Shown here piece after piece: positions 12,095 through 24,200 of a stretch of 64,000 bases of DNA (position 1 is its first letter; the number at the start of each line of letters is the position of its first letter). This stretch comes from Carex sylvatica (Eukaryota; Streptophyta; Magnoliopsida; Poales; Cyperaceae), in contig CAXKVR010000265.1 in NCBI GenBank assembly GCA_964058845.1, positions 1 to 64,000 of the forward strand, written 5' to 3'. Position numbers and translations under genes: made by a program. A model generated the notes under the pieces. That model saw only the letters and a list, made by a program, of their open reading frames with translations, ran no database searches and was not told where the DNA came from.

Positions 12095-12846
12095 AAAAGT
12101 AATTTTAACAAACCGCAACTGAACGTATTCAAACCAAACCAAAATAAAATCGAATAAAGCAAAATTTCGTTTAAATATCTAATCAATTTAACCGAAAATA
12201 ATAAACGCAAGTGCCCATTCAGTGAACTAATATTTTCTTACGTGCAATTTTGTTATTTCAAAAGGTGTTTTGATGATTTGATCAACACTTCGTTTTCATG
12301 ACCATCGTTATTTTATAAAAGTATGAGAATAAGATTGAAAGCATCTAACTCGCATTAAATTTTGAATATCTATTTTTTTTCTTGGTCTTCGTCGTTCAAT
12401 TACTAAAAACAAAACAAAACTACACCATCCAGGTTTTGACCCAGATAAGTTGGGCCCCGCTAATGCCAAAATAGTCACGTCGCATCTATATCTCAAATTT
12501 TGAGTGATTTTTTGGAAAATCTCAACCATTCAAATACGTTCTGCATGAATCTCAAAGCACAAATAACACTGGCCCTTGCACTATATCCGAATAGGCACTG
12601 TACATGTCGGCCACACACTGTAATAAAAAACATTTGTGTAGGTCGATTAATAGATCAATTAGTCGTTAGAAGTGATCAATTATTATGGATTTTTTTAAAT
12701 CAGACGATTATTTTTAAATATAATTAATTATTTTTAATAATTTTTAAATAATTGTTTGGCGATACTTTGTTCGTTGGACGACTGTATACCGTTATTTACA
12801 ACAATGATCTAGAGAATACACACTCGTCAAATATACACTAATGTAT
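12095..12846. other. Intergenic DNA with hAT-like debris
   Basis: No gene. Stretches around 12640-12810 (GATTAATAGATCAATTAGTCG, CGTTATTTACAACAA) resemble the ends of the hAT-like element at 13549-15361, so this is probably a fragment of that family. Confidence 0.4.
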
Positions 12847-12855
12847 AAATTGTAA

Positions 12856-13284
12856 GGGTGAAGCTATGGTAATATGCTGCGTTATGGTTTTCTATTTTTG
12901 ATTTTTAAAATTCAATGGGCTTAAGTTATGGTTTTCTATTTTTGTTTTTAAAATTCAATGGTCAATTTAAGCCGTTCAATATAATCTTCAAATAAAAGCG
13001 TATCTATTGACTAAATTTTACATTCTTTTAAAAAAAATTTACCATTTATTTAGATAGATAGAAAATAAGTTAATTTGAAAATTATGTACTATCTGAAAGT
13101 AGTAGTTTTCTTTATATCTAAACAAATAATACAAAATTCTAAAATTTGATATGCAAATATATTTTCATATAAAGATCATATTTAATGATTCAGATCGATT
13201 ATTTGAAATATGAAAATACAAATAGAAATCCATAGCGCGGTTTGATTTATAATATGCGTTATGCATATCACCATAGCCTCACTC
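12856..13284. mobile_element. Foldback MITE, GTGAGGCTATGG family, 9-bp target duplication
   Basis: The 429-bp element starts GGGTGAAGCTATGGTAATATG and ends with the inverse CATATCACCATAGCCTCACTC. The arms share the same inner core as the 10609 MITE. Flanks AAATTGTAA (12847-12855) and AAATTATAA (13285-13293) form a 9-bp duplication with one mismatch. An interrupted second member of this family lies at 34113-37067. Confidence 0.85.
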
Positions 13285-13548
13285 AAATTATAATATGTTG
13301 AGTTTTATGTAAGCTGATATGGTTGTATTTTCCATGGAATTATGACAAATACAGTTTGAATCGAAAAAATAATATAACATCTTGCTTTTTCATTTTGTTT
13401 TCTTTTTTCTCTCTGAGAATGCTGTGTTGTTTTAGGCGTTTCTTGTGATTTGAGTTGAATTACTCGAATCGTTTATCAAATTTTTCTGTCAATTTTTAAT
13501 TATATACACTACAATTTATGTGAACCCTGCATATCACCTCTACCCAGT

Positions 13549-15361
13549 GTTATAAATAACGGTATGCAATTGTCGGACAGACGATGTACTATCAAGTGAT
13601 TAATTAGTATGCGGCTGATTAATCGAAATTATGCGGACAATTAATTATTTTTATTAAAATTATATGTATATATTCATAATTTATTCAACTCATCAAACTT
13701 ACCGAATAAATTTAATTTAACTTAATTATATTATTATAACAAGACACTACACTTATTTCTTCTTAACAACATATACACACTTTATATGTGCAAGTACACA
13801 TTTATTTAATACAAAAATAAATTCAAGAATTAAATTTTTTTAAATACTAATGAAATATTATTTGAAAGAAATTTAGCATTCCAACAAAAAATTACTAAAT
13901 TTAATTTATGATAATAAGTTAATTTCACATATGAACAGAGCGTACTAATTGTTGGCTTTTGGAGCCCTTGACTTGCTCGTTTGACTGAATTTGCAAAATA
14001 TATATAATTGCATTTTACAGTTTTTCTTCTTGAGACATGTGCAGGTTCATGACAACTAGATACAATAAGTACACATCGAGAATGAATTAATGAACTGCAA
14101 TATAACATCAATGATGTGGTCATAAAGCACAAGAGTATGGATAGTAAAATCATAACTCAAGATTAAGGACAATCAATCTATAAAATTGGTAAAATAAACT
14201 TGAGACTGAACTAAGTGAGATCTACCGTTGCAACGGAATATATAGATTCGCAAAAATGTTGTGCCGCATTAAATTGAAATTAAGCGACTCCAACCAGAAG
14301 TTGAGACAAAGACTTTCATTGTAGAGACCGTTGCATCCAAACCTGTTTGAACTACCCTACCGTTGTAACGGTCCATGTACCGTTGCAACAGTCAACACCA
14401 TTTACTTTCTTTTTGACAGCTCTCTATAAATAGAAGCTATATCAAGGTTTGGATTGACACTCTAGCTGCCTCCAACTTCAATATTTTGTATTTACAGATC
14501 TAGAGAAAGTCATTGTTGCTTGTGTGCTTAAACTTCAATACTCATAATCAATCTCAAACTTATTCAATCAATTAAATAACTCCTAGAGTGATCCTGCGTG
14601 ATCAAACCAATTACTACTTCGAGCCTTTGTGCTCACCCAACAATCCTTGAGTCCTTGCGAATCAGACTGACTACCCTGAGCCTTTAGTGCTCCTTGTTCG
14701 GACTGTGTGACTTCCCAAAAGATTGTAAGGGCTCACTGGTTCTACTTTGTAATAATTTTTCATTGGGTAAAGAAAGGTGCGCCATCTCGAAGGTCGCGAG
14801 CCCCAGAGACGTAGACATTAGTGTCGAATTCCATAAACAACTCTTGTGTCAAGTGTCTCTAAACCCTACTCTTTACTTTATTTATTTCATACTTTTAGTT
14901 TGAGACAAAGTTATTCTAAGTTTCCGCCAAGAATAACTTTATAACTTATGTTAAAATTCAAAAATGTCCTATTCACTCCCTCTATGTGTCTTTGGGACCA
15001 ACACTAATTGAAAAACTTACATCAATAAGTAAGAAAAATAGATGTTATATAAATAATAATTTCAAAATAAGTAAAATGAAAAAATATATATAAAAAATAT
15101 TGCATTGTATTCAAGTACAAATAAAACTATAATATAGAATTTATGAAACTTATTGTTACATGCAGTCACAGAAAAAAATATGAAAAAAATATTAACTGAA
15201 ATAAACGAAAATAAACGGATGATTAAACAGAAATAATCAGTCAATTAATCAAAAAAATCCATCAACATATCTCTGATTAATGTGTTTGTAACTGTTTGAC
15301 CACCATTAATAATTAAACAAGCATTTATTTAATTGACTATTAAGACTTTTTTTACAACACT
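13549..15361. mobile_element. Degenerate hAT-like element carrying a nested solo LTR
   Basis: The left end CAGTGTTATAAATAACGG and the right end inverse of CAGTGTTGTAAAAAA are hAT-like (CAGTG start). The arms share GATTAATTA-type sequence. Candidate 8-bp flanks CCTCTACC and TCTCCACC match imperfectly. After removing the solo LTR at 13950-15003 the element is about 750 bp and has no transposase coding, so it is non-autonomous or decayed. Confidence 0.6.
13950..15003 (+). mobile_element. Solo LTR, probably Copia type
   Basis: The 1054-bp unit starts TGTTGGCTTTTGG and ends GGGACCAACA (TGTTGG...CCAACA ends). It is flanked by a perfect 5-bp duplication CTAAT at 13945-13949 and 15004-15008. A TATA box (CTATAAATAG) at about 14425 followed by a leader places the promoter on the plus strand. 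No gag or pol coding is present, so this is a recombination-derived solo LTR. Palindromic ACCGTTGCAACGG-like motifs occur at about 14224, 14360 and 14381 in the U3 part. Confidence 0.88.
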
Positions 15362-15738
15362 GTCTCCACCTATGCTAGCACCGATTGTGAGTGCAGCTCT
15401 TATCACTTTTGTTTCTCGGAGGTAGCAACATGTAAATCGAGAATTTTGGGTCCACGGTTCTGTCATGAAAGAGTTGTTCGAGTGGTAAAATCGTACTCTT
15501 TTTCATGACTTATGTTAACAAAGTTTTATTCCTTTTCCTGCAGCAAACAAATTAGCGGATTCAAATTTCCTCAAAAAAAATCTAGCTAATGTCTGAAAAT
15601 CAGAGCCGGGGATGTGGGCCATGTGGCACCTAGTGCCTGAACCAAGGCCCCTCTTAGTAAAACATGTACTATATTGTATTTTATTGTATTGAAAATTTGA
15701 AACTGAAGGCGTTTGCAGTTTCGGCTGGTTTTCTGATA

Positions 15739-16122
15739 GAGTAAGGCTTGGCTGATATGAATAGTATAAGGTCATCTGTGTTATGATTTTAAAAACTTAT
15801 CGTATAAATTTTAAATTTTAATTTAAGTAGTTCAATAAATTAGTTATATAATAAACTTGTAAAATACTAATTTTTACTATTTTTTATGATTTATAAAAGA
15901 TAATAAAAATAATTATCAATATTCTAAGCTATTATTTGCCATCTTTCATAAATCATAAAAAATAAAAATAAAAATTAAAAATAATAAAAATTAGTATTCT
16001 ATAAATTCATTATATAACCAATTTACTAAACTACTTAAATCGAAATTTGAAGTTTCTACCATAAATTTTTAAAATCGTAGCATAGATGACCTTATGCTAT
16101 CTATAGCAACATAGCCTTACTC
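15739..16122. mobile_element. Foldback MITE in duplication copy A, perfect 9-bp target duplication
   Basis: The 384-bp element has long inverted arms (left GAGTAAGGCT..., right inverse AGCCTTACTC). Flanks TTTCTGATA occur at 15730-15738 and 16123-16131. The unoccupied site with a single TTTCTGATA is present in copy B at 18050-18058, which proves the boundaries. Non-coding, Mutator-type by target length. Confidence 0.93.
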
Positions 16123-16404
16123 TTTCTGATATGCACTGAAAAAAGTTCCAGAAATAGACAACTGTCTACCTCTGCAACACTGTAGCTCCGCCACTGATTG
16201 TGACTATTACCTCTTATCTATTTTGTTTCTCGGAGGTAGCAAGATGTAAATCGAGAATTTTGGGTCCATCGTTCTGTCAAAAAAGAGTTGTTCCAGTAGA
16301 AAAATCGTACTCTTTTTCATGACTTATGTTAACAAGGTCTCATTCAATTTCCTGCAGCAAACAAATTAGCGGATTCAGATTTATCTGGCTAATATATGAA
16401 AATC

Positions 16405-17924
16405 CGGCCACTTCTATTAATATCCTCCAAAAAAATTAAAATTAAAAATGTCCCTACAATCTGTTTTTTTTTTCAAAACTGCCCCGACTGCTAGATCCAC
16501 GGATGGACCAAAAATCCCACCAAACCGCCCCCATCATGGGCGGGTTAAAACCCTAGCAGACCACCCCTGCAGAGGTGGTCCACTTGATTTTTTTTATTAT
16601 TTTTAGAGATATTAATATTTTGATTTAAATTATTTTGTGAAGAATTTTTTTTCTTATATGCCAAAAACAAAGCTCTAAATAGCGTGCTCTAGCAGCGCAA
16701 TAGCGCGCTATAGCGGCGCAATTTAAAAAACGGTTCAGATTTTATAATTGAATCTTAGATATCTAGGATCTGAATTCCATACTCAAAGATCCTATTAGAC
16801 ATTTCATATTGTCACATGTGCTACTCAAATCACTTTTGCATTTTGGTCCCTGTATCAGTCCAGACTGGCCAGTCTGGACTGATTTACCAGTATAGATATG
16901 AACTGGTACAGGGACCCAACTGCAAAAGTAATTACACCAGCATGTAGAGAGCATACAGAAATACACAGAATTGACACAAATTTCAATTTATTTGGATTTA
17001 TCTACAATTAGTTATGAATTTCCAAAGTTCATGCTTTCGAAAAAACTTTAAATATCCATAACTTTGGCTAGAAAAGTCAGAGTTGCGCGTATGACCACTT
17101 TTCAAAAAGGAGAGAACGAGATGAATCCGAATTTTTCCCTAAAGAAAGCCCCGGGCATCGTGAGAGGCATCCGGAGTGTCAGAATTTTAAAAAAACATCG
17201 TTTAGTGCCTCAAAAATTTAGTTTAACTTTTCGTGTGGAGATTTTGTATGAAACTTTGCAGTCGTGTTCTATGATATCAAGAATCCATGTCAGTCAATTT
17301 TTATGATTTTTAGAGATATTTTGCTATGTTAAACAGGGTGCAAAGTTGGACTCAGAATGAAACTATGACTAACAGATTATTTTTTTAGTCATAAGCCTAA
17401 GAGATTATTCAAGAATCATTCATATAATTATTTTAAAATGCATTTACTATTTATTATGTCCATTTGCCTATCTCCGAGCAAATGGTATATGTCGACAATA
17501 ATCCAATAATTCAATTATTCTCTAAAAAAAAAAAGTTGACATCATTGAGACAATCTAATTATATTTCCTTGTATATATTTGAATAAAATAAATTATTAAA
17601 CAATCAAGGCCAATAAAACTTCATAAATGTATCCCATGCGCGTATCCTGTATAAATCGTAATAAGGAGTTACGACATCACTTCATAAATATGTCTTATTT
17701 TTTAGCGTACACTCTAAACAAAAAATCTTTTTCTTCACAAAATAATTTAAATCAAAATATTAATATCTCTCGAAAAAAAAAATTAAGTGGACTGCCCGCG
17801 ATGGGAGCGGTCTTGTGAAATTTTTGGGCCGCCCGTGAGCCTGACGGTCGGTGTAATTTTGAGAAAAAACATATGGGACATTTTTAAAATTTTCTTTTTT
17901 TTGGGTATTAATAAAAATGGCTGC
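16405..17924. mobile_element. Non-autonomous 1.5-kb MULE with about 230-bp terminal inverted repeats
   Basis: The ends (left CGGCCACTTCTATTAATA, inverse right GCAGCCATTTTTATTAATA) begin inverted repeats of about 230 bp. These end in the shared GATATTAATATTTTGATTTA block near 16612 and 17750. The 8-bp flank TGAAAATC is at 16397-16404 and 17925-17932, with the empty site at 15594-15601 in copy A. The interior 17220-17350 shares sequence with 28040-28190 of the large MULE (GGGTGCAAAGTTGG, TTTTATGATTTTTAGAGATA), which suggests it is a deletion relative that could be moved by the same transposase. The ORFs are short and unconvincing. Confidence 0.88.
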
Positions 17925-18072
17925 TGAAAATCAAAGCCGGGGATGTGGCGCCTAGTGCCTGAACCTGGGCCCCTCTTTAGTAAAACCTGCATATTTTATT
18001 GTATTGTATTGAAAATTTGAAACTGAAGGACTTGGCAGTTTCGACTGGTTTTCTGATATGCTCTGAAAAAAC

Positions 18073-18796
18073 AATTATATCCATCAAAGTCGGTTACTTA
18101 AAATAAAGACTCGTATGCTTTCTCGAAATTTGTCTTCATATACATGTGCTTGAGACAAATATTTTTTTATACTTTTGGGTAACGTTTTGTGGTCAAAGTT
18201 TTTCAACAATTTAATATTTAAAGGACATTTTCTTATTTGAATTTTAAACCTGTAATTTTCTACTGATGATACAAGATAAAGGTTGATTCTCAAAACAATA
18301 ATTTTTTTAGGCTAGCAACACCTGAGTTTAATTAAATCAGCAGAGTTTTTTTTTTTTTTTGTAAAATGAAGTCACCTACGGACCTTTGAGGTATGAAAAA
18401 AATAGAAAAGAAAACTAAATTAAGCTAATTGAAAATGATACTTTTTATCCGACTCTTAACATTCCTTGTCAAATTTTTTATTTTCACGTGACCCTTCAAT
18501 TTTCAAATTGTAAAGAGTTATTACTATTTCCCAATCGTAGATTAGGTTATTGCTATTGTGTAATTCAACGTCACTATTTTTTTTTATTAATTTGCAATTC
18601 AAACGCAATTTCTTTTCAGAATAAAAAAATGGTGTTATTCTATTAACTTAATATTTTCAAAACAAAAACTAACACCTTTTTTTAGTTATGCTATCCAGAA
18701 TAGCACTTTTCTTACATTACTTCATTCACTGTTCGAATTTAATAATATAATGAAAATGTTTTCCTCTGGTATTTTTATTTTAGTAAAAATTTGACG
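18073..18796. other. AT-rich spacer before the large MULE
   Basis: No gene or clear repeat boundary is seen. Poly-A/T runs occur at 18348-18360 and elsewhere. Confidence 0.45.
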
Positions 18797-18805
18797 TCAA
18801 ACTAC

Positions 18806-18991
18806 CCGACAATTTTAAAAATACCCAAAAAAAAAAACAAATTGTTAAAAATAACAGGGTTCCAGCCAAATTTTTAAAAATGCCCTGACCGCCTAAAAAT
18901 TGGGCGGTCCGGAATTAAAATTCCTAACCGTCGATAAATGGGGTGGTCCGGAATTTTAATTCCTGACCGCCAATAAATGGGGCGGTCCGGG
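18806..18991 (+). repeat. Left terminal inverted repeat of the large MULE
   Basis: This 186-bp repeat pairs with 32467-32651. After an AT-rich outer 85 bp it contains two to three units of about 44 bp, each with inverted GACCGCC...GGCGGTC arms followed by CGGAATT-type sequence. These are plausible transposase binding sites. The two terminal repeats differ at only a handful of bases, for example CAGGG against CATGG near 18855. Confidence 0.92.
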
Positions 18992-19123
18992 CCTATAAAT
19001 ACCCCCCCACAGCACTTTCTCTCTCCTCACAATTCATTTTCTAAAAATCTCACTCTCTCTCCTCCCCACCCGAATTTCTCCTCTTTTTTCTCCTCTCTTC
19101 TTCTCTCTTCTTCCAATTTGCAA
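18992..19123 (+). promoter_or_regulatory. TATA box and pyrimidine-rich leader of the PMD gene
   Basis: TATAAATA at 18994-19001, immediately inside the terminal repeat, is followed by a CT-rich leader. The leader ends at a consensus donor (CAA then GTAAGT at 19124), which makes it a non-coding first exon of about 100 bp. The matching acceptor is the CGTAG at 21251-21255 just before the ATG at 21257, giving a 2.13-kb 5'-UTR intron. Confidence 0.7.
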
Positions 19124-19230
19124 GTAAGTCCCTATATATATTTGAAATTTCATTTGTAGTGTAAAAAAATTATAGATTAGTCAAATTAAGTTAGTTAGTG
19201 CTAATTAGTTATAATTGTGATTATTTAATT

Positions 19231-19460
19231 ACGGTACCAATTTAGTGGTAATTAGCATTAATGTAGGTACCTAAAATATTTAAAATTAGTGATAATTATG
19301 GTACCAAAGTTAGTTTTAATTTTATTTATAATTATGATTATTTTATTACGGTACAAATTTAGTGGTAATTAGCGTCAATTAGGTACCAAAAATATTTGAA
19401 ATTAGTGATAATTATGGTACCAAAGTTAGTTTTAATTTTATTTTGAATTATTTAGTCCGA
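19231..19460 (+). repeat. Two-unit direct repeat of about 118 bp in the 5'-UTR intron
   Basis: The unit containing AGTGGTAATTAGC...GGTACCAAAGTTAG occurs twice, at about 19231-19348 and 19349-19460. It lies upstream of the larger array and shares its AATTAGC-type motif. Confidence 0.65.
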
Positions 19461-19536
19461 AATTTTGCCGTAATTAGCGTATTTTAGCATAATTTGACCG
19501 TAATTAGCATATTTTGAGAAATGTAGTATATTTTTT

Positions 19537-21128
19537 GTCGTAATTAACGTAATTTAGCCTATTTTTACCGCAAATATATTGTTTTAGTGTATTTCCGCTT
19601 GTTTTAGCATATTTTAGGCGAATAACATTTTTTTTTTATTCTAACGCATTATTTTAACATATTTTTACCGAAATTAGCATATTTAGTAAATTTTTGCCAT
19701 AATTAGCGTATTTTAGCATATTTGACCGTAATTATTGTATTTTATCATATTTTAGTATATTTTGTCCGAATAACCTTTTTTTTTCATATTAACGTAATTT
19801 AGCCTATTTTTACCGCAAATATATTGTTTTAGTGTATTTTCGCTTGTTTTAGCATATTTTAGGCGAATAACATTTTTTTTTTATTCTAACGCATTATTTT
19901 AACTGTTTTTTACCGAAATTAGCATATTTAGTAAATTTTTGCCATAATTAGCGTATTTTAGCATATTTGACCGTAATTATTGTATTTTATCATATTTTAG
20001 TATATTTTGTCCGAATAACCTTTTTTTTTTCATATTAACGTAATTTAGCCTATTTTTACCGCAAATATATTGTTTTAGTGTATTTCCGCTTGTTTTAGCA
20101 TATTTTAGGCGAATAACATTTTTTTTTTATTCTAACGCATTATTTTAACTGTTTTTTACCGAAATTAGCATATTTAGTAAATTTTTTCCATAATTAGCGT
20201 ATTTTAGCATATTTGACCGTAATTATTGTATTTTATCATATTTTAGTATATTTTGTCCGAATAACCTTTTTTTTTCATATTAACGTAATTTAGCCTATTT
20301 TTACCGCAAATATATTGTTTTAGTGTATTTTCGCTTGTTTTAGCATATTTTAGGCGAATAACATTTTTTTTTTTATTCTAACGCATTATTTTAACATATT
20401 TTTACCGAAATTAGCATATTTAGTAAATTTTTGCCATAATTAGCGTATTTTAGCATATTTGACCGTAATTATTGTATTTTATCATATTTTAGTATATTTT
20501 GTCCGAATAACCTTTTTTTTTCATATTAACGTAATTTAGCCTATTTTTACCGCAAATATATTGTTTTAGTGTATTTCCGCTTGTTTTAGCATATTTTAGG
20601 CGAATAACATTTTTTTTTTATTCTAACGCATTATTTTAACTGTTTTTTACCGAAATTAGCATATTTAGTAAATTTTTGCCATAATTAGCGTATTTTAGCA
20701 TATTTGACCGTAATTATTGTATTTTATCATATTTTAGTATATTTTGTCCGAATAACCTTTTTTTTCATATTAACGTAATTTAGCCTATTTTTACCGCAAA
20801 TATATTGTTTTAGTGTATTTCCGCTTGTTTTAGCATATTTTAGGCGAATAACATTTTTTTTTTATTCTAACGCATTATTTTAACTTTTTTTTACCGAAAT
20901 TAGCATATTTAGTAAATTTTTGCCATAATTAGCGTATTTTAGCATATTTGACCGTAATTATTGTATTTTATCATATTTTAGTATATTTTGTCCGAATAAC
21001 CTTTTTTTTTCATATTAACGTAATTTAGCCTATTTTTACCGCAAATATATTGTTTTAGTGTATTTCCGCTTGTTTTAGCATATTTTAGGCGAATAACATT
21101 TTTTTTTTATTCTAACGCATTATTTTAA
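19537..21128 (+). repeat. Tandem array of about 245-bp units, 6.5 copies
   Basis: The landmark GGCGAATAACATT recurs at 19617, 19862, 20108, 20353, 20599, 20843 and 21088, a period of 244-246 bp. Units are nearly identical, with one or two variant forms (AACATATTTTT against AACTGTTTTTT) that alternate in part, so some amplification may have been by dimers. Within a unit, shorter blocks such as TTAGCATATTT and CGTAATTA repeat. The array sits wholly in the 5'-UTR intron of the PMD gene. Confidence 0.95.
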
Positions 21129-21256
21129 CTTTTTTTTTTCTTACTAGGGTAGTTTTGTATTTTTTTGATATGAATTAGCTTATTTTATCATATTTTAACA
21201 GGAATGAGCTTATTTTAGTCAAATGTAGCATGTCTAATTTTTTTTTCAAACGTAGG

Positions 21257-24200
21257 ATGGCTAGGGGACGTCCTAGGAGACCACCACCACCCGACCCTAT
21301 TGATGAGCCCATTCCCGTGGATAGCACGGAGCATTTCAGTCCATTATTATGGATACCTCACAGTGAGCATCGAGTCTCACTAGCATCCCGAGAGGTACGT
21401 GATTATTTTTTTTTTTCTTTTTTTACGTTAAATTTTTTTAGAGTTCTCATATTTTCATATTTTTATGTTGTTTGTTTTTTTTTCAACGCAGAGTCAGGAG
21501 TCTCTAGAAAGCAAGTGTCGGGTTTATGGCATGCAGTACTACTCTCTGATGGACCCGTATCTACACAATCTGGGGTTGTACCATTTGGTCGATATATTGG
21601 AGATAGAGAGCAAGGCCATTAATGCGTCCCTCATTCAGGGGCTAGTGGAGCGATGGCGCCCCGAGACACACACATTCCATTTGCCGTTCGGAGAGATGAC
21701 AGTGACTCTCCAGGACGTGAGTGTCCTTTGGGGTTTGCCTATCCAGGGCGTGCCCATCGGTGGCATATCTGACCCCACTGACGAGAACATGATTAATGCC
21801 AGCCTCGCAGAGCTGTTGGGAGCAGAGCCAGATGTACGTGATAATGGTGGGAGATCGAGATTTCATCTGAAGAAGACGGCGCTGCGAGCTCTGTTTGCCG
21901 ATCGAGGTTTGCATTGGCGATCCACGCAGCATGACATTGAGAGGTACTTTTATAAACCATTATATATATATATATTTATTTTGTATTTTATTTCATTGCA
22001 AAAAATGGGTTGGTCCCTAATTTTGACATTTCAGATACACACGGGCTTTCGTGATGGACCTGTTTCGAGCGGTCATGTTTCCTGATTCGAGCGGTGATGC
22101 CATTCCGATTATGTATCTGGAGCTGTTGAGAGACCTTGGGTCATCAAGAAAGTACAACTGGGGTGGAGCCGTCCTGGCACATCTTTACTCCAACCTGTGC
22201 CATGCTTGCAAGGTCAGTATGTTATTGTTGTCTTATTTTTAAAAATTAACTTGTTCCGACGTCTAATATTCTTCAAATTGCAGCCTAAAAGTAAGAAGAT
22301 GTACGGGCCGACACTTCTACTGCAGCATTGGTCGTGGTCGCGCATACAAGTGGCGGTACCCGTGCAGAATGAGTCACTACATTCGGGAGAGCCCGATGAT
22401 GCATATCACCCGGCATTTGGCAAGAAATGGTACGGGGATCACCGCTACGTGGACACGCCTCACGGAAAGCCAGCAGGCATCAGGTTGGTCCGTGGTCAGT
22501 TGCAGAGTCTGGGTGACACGCAGGTGAGCTGGACTCCGTATGCTGAGTCATACTGTGAGGGGAGGCTGCCACAGATTATATCAGATGATGAGGAGATGTG
22601 GCTCTACAGGGGTCCGCTGATTTGCTTCTGGATAGTGGAGCATCACTATCCAGACCGGGTGCTCCGTCAGTTTGGACTTCCTCCACTCATCCCCGCAGAT
22701 CCAGACATCCCGAGATCTATTATCACGAGGCTACACGGGTACGTACAAGTTATATTTTTCTTGAATTTTGTATTTAATATTAGTTGTTGTAAACACTAAT
22801 TTGCATGTAACATATTAATTACAGGACGTACCACGGTAATCACGCCGATAGAGATTGGAGTACGGCTTTCCTGGAGCACTACGACATAGCAGGGACCATG
22901 AGGGAGAACTTGTGGCATATTGATCGCACGAGAATATATGCCAAAAAGTTTCAGTATAGCAAGCTATACTTCTTAAACCTTTGTTATACTCTGTCAATTC
23001 AGATAGCAAGTGAACTATCCTGTCGTTGAGTATGCTCAGGTATCGATCCACAGGGACGGAATAAAAACACTGGACTTATCCTAAAATCACTTGAGATTCT
23101 AGAAGTGAGAAGAATTTGGTTTGGTTTTAGTTCTAACAATTCTACTGATTAAAAGACAATAAGAGATAATTAAAGTTGTTTTCAATTGATAAAAGGGCGT
23201 TTCCAGGGTTCAGATTTCATTTCTGTTCAGTCTCAAGGCGTACGGCCCGTACAGATTCCCGTACGGTCCGTATGGCACCTCAAGTTAATGCTGCAGCTAC
23301 TGTTTCCTGTGTTGATACTGTGTTTAGGGTTTCTTTTGACCAGATCTAGATACCTAACCTCAACTTTCGCATTTTGGCCTGATACCCGATTACCGGACTC
23401 AAGTACTTCCCTCTTAGATGCGTTAAACCTCAACTTTCGCATTTTGGCCTAATTTATCTAAGTTATTTGTTAGTTTACTAAAAGTATCCAAGGACTTTCG
23501 CCTCAAGGAAAGTTTCGCCTTTCGGGTACTCCTTGGTTTCACCCTACTTCATATACTTTATTCGGTTGGAATGAATTTCATAGACTTGGCTCCACACTTA
23601 GATGTGCGCATTCATCTAACGGGATGACTAATCAGATTCAAGCAAGCACAAATAGAGCAATAAAAATACTACATAACAAAGTAAAAACCAAGCGTTCAAC
23701 ACAAAATCATAGTAGCATACAAGCAAAACTAAACTAGAAACTACATCTTATCCCTAGAAACAAAGTAAATTAGCTACTCATGTTCATAAGATAACACAAA
23801 TAACAAGAAATAAAAGAGTTCATGACAAAACAGTGGAAAATCCGAAGATCCGTGGAAAACTCGCGTTCTTCCCTTCTCTTCTTCTTTTCCCCTTGTCCAA
23901 AACCTAGCAAGAATGAATGATAGAATGAATGATCGGAAAGTTATTGATTGATTAGCTATTAATCCCCTTTCCTGCTGTGGAATATCTCCTTTAATGCCCC
24001 AGATCATGCCTCCAGGGGTTTCCTTTTCGGCTCCTCAAATTGTGCTCAATTCAGATTCCAGCTGGATTTTCCGAATCAGCTTTGTACGGCCCGTACACGA
24101 TCCCATACGGCCCGTATGCCTGGACTTTGACTTGGAGACTTTGTGCCTCTGTTGTGGATCCTTCTGTGTGGTTGGGCAGTTCTTGTACGGCCCGCACAGA

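Larger units (their letters stand above)
15355..18072. repeat. Local tandem duplication, copies A (15355-16172) and B (16173-18072)
   Basis: Two diverged copies of about 430-440 bp of unique sequence share long stretches, for example TTTGTTTCTCGGAGGTAGCA at 15409 and 16218 and GAAAATTTGAAACTGAAGG at 15690 and 18011. Copy A contains the MITE at 15739-16122. Copy B contains the 1.5-kb MULE at 16405-17924. Each copy is uninterrupted at the place where the other carries an insertion. The nature of the duplicated sequence is unknown; ORFs in it are not convincing. Confidence 0.85.

Noticed and set aside
13830..14153. 107-codon minus-strand ORF
   Set aside because: It crosses the left boundary of the solo LTR at 13950, so it is a chance frame over two unrelated sequences.
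19537..21128. Considered as a centromeric-type satellite or CRISPR-like array
   Set aside because: Units are contiguous without spacers, limited to 6.5 copies and confined to one intron of the transposon.
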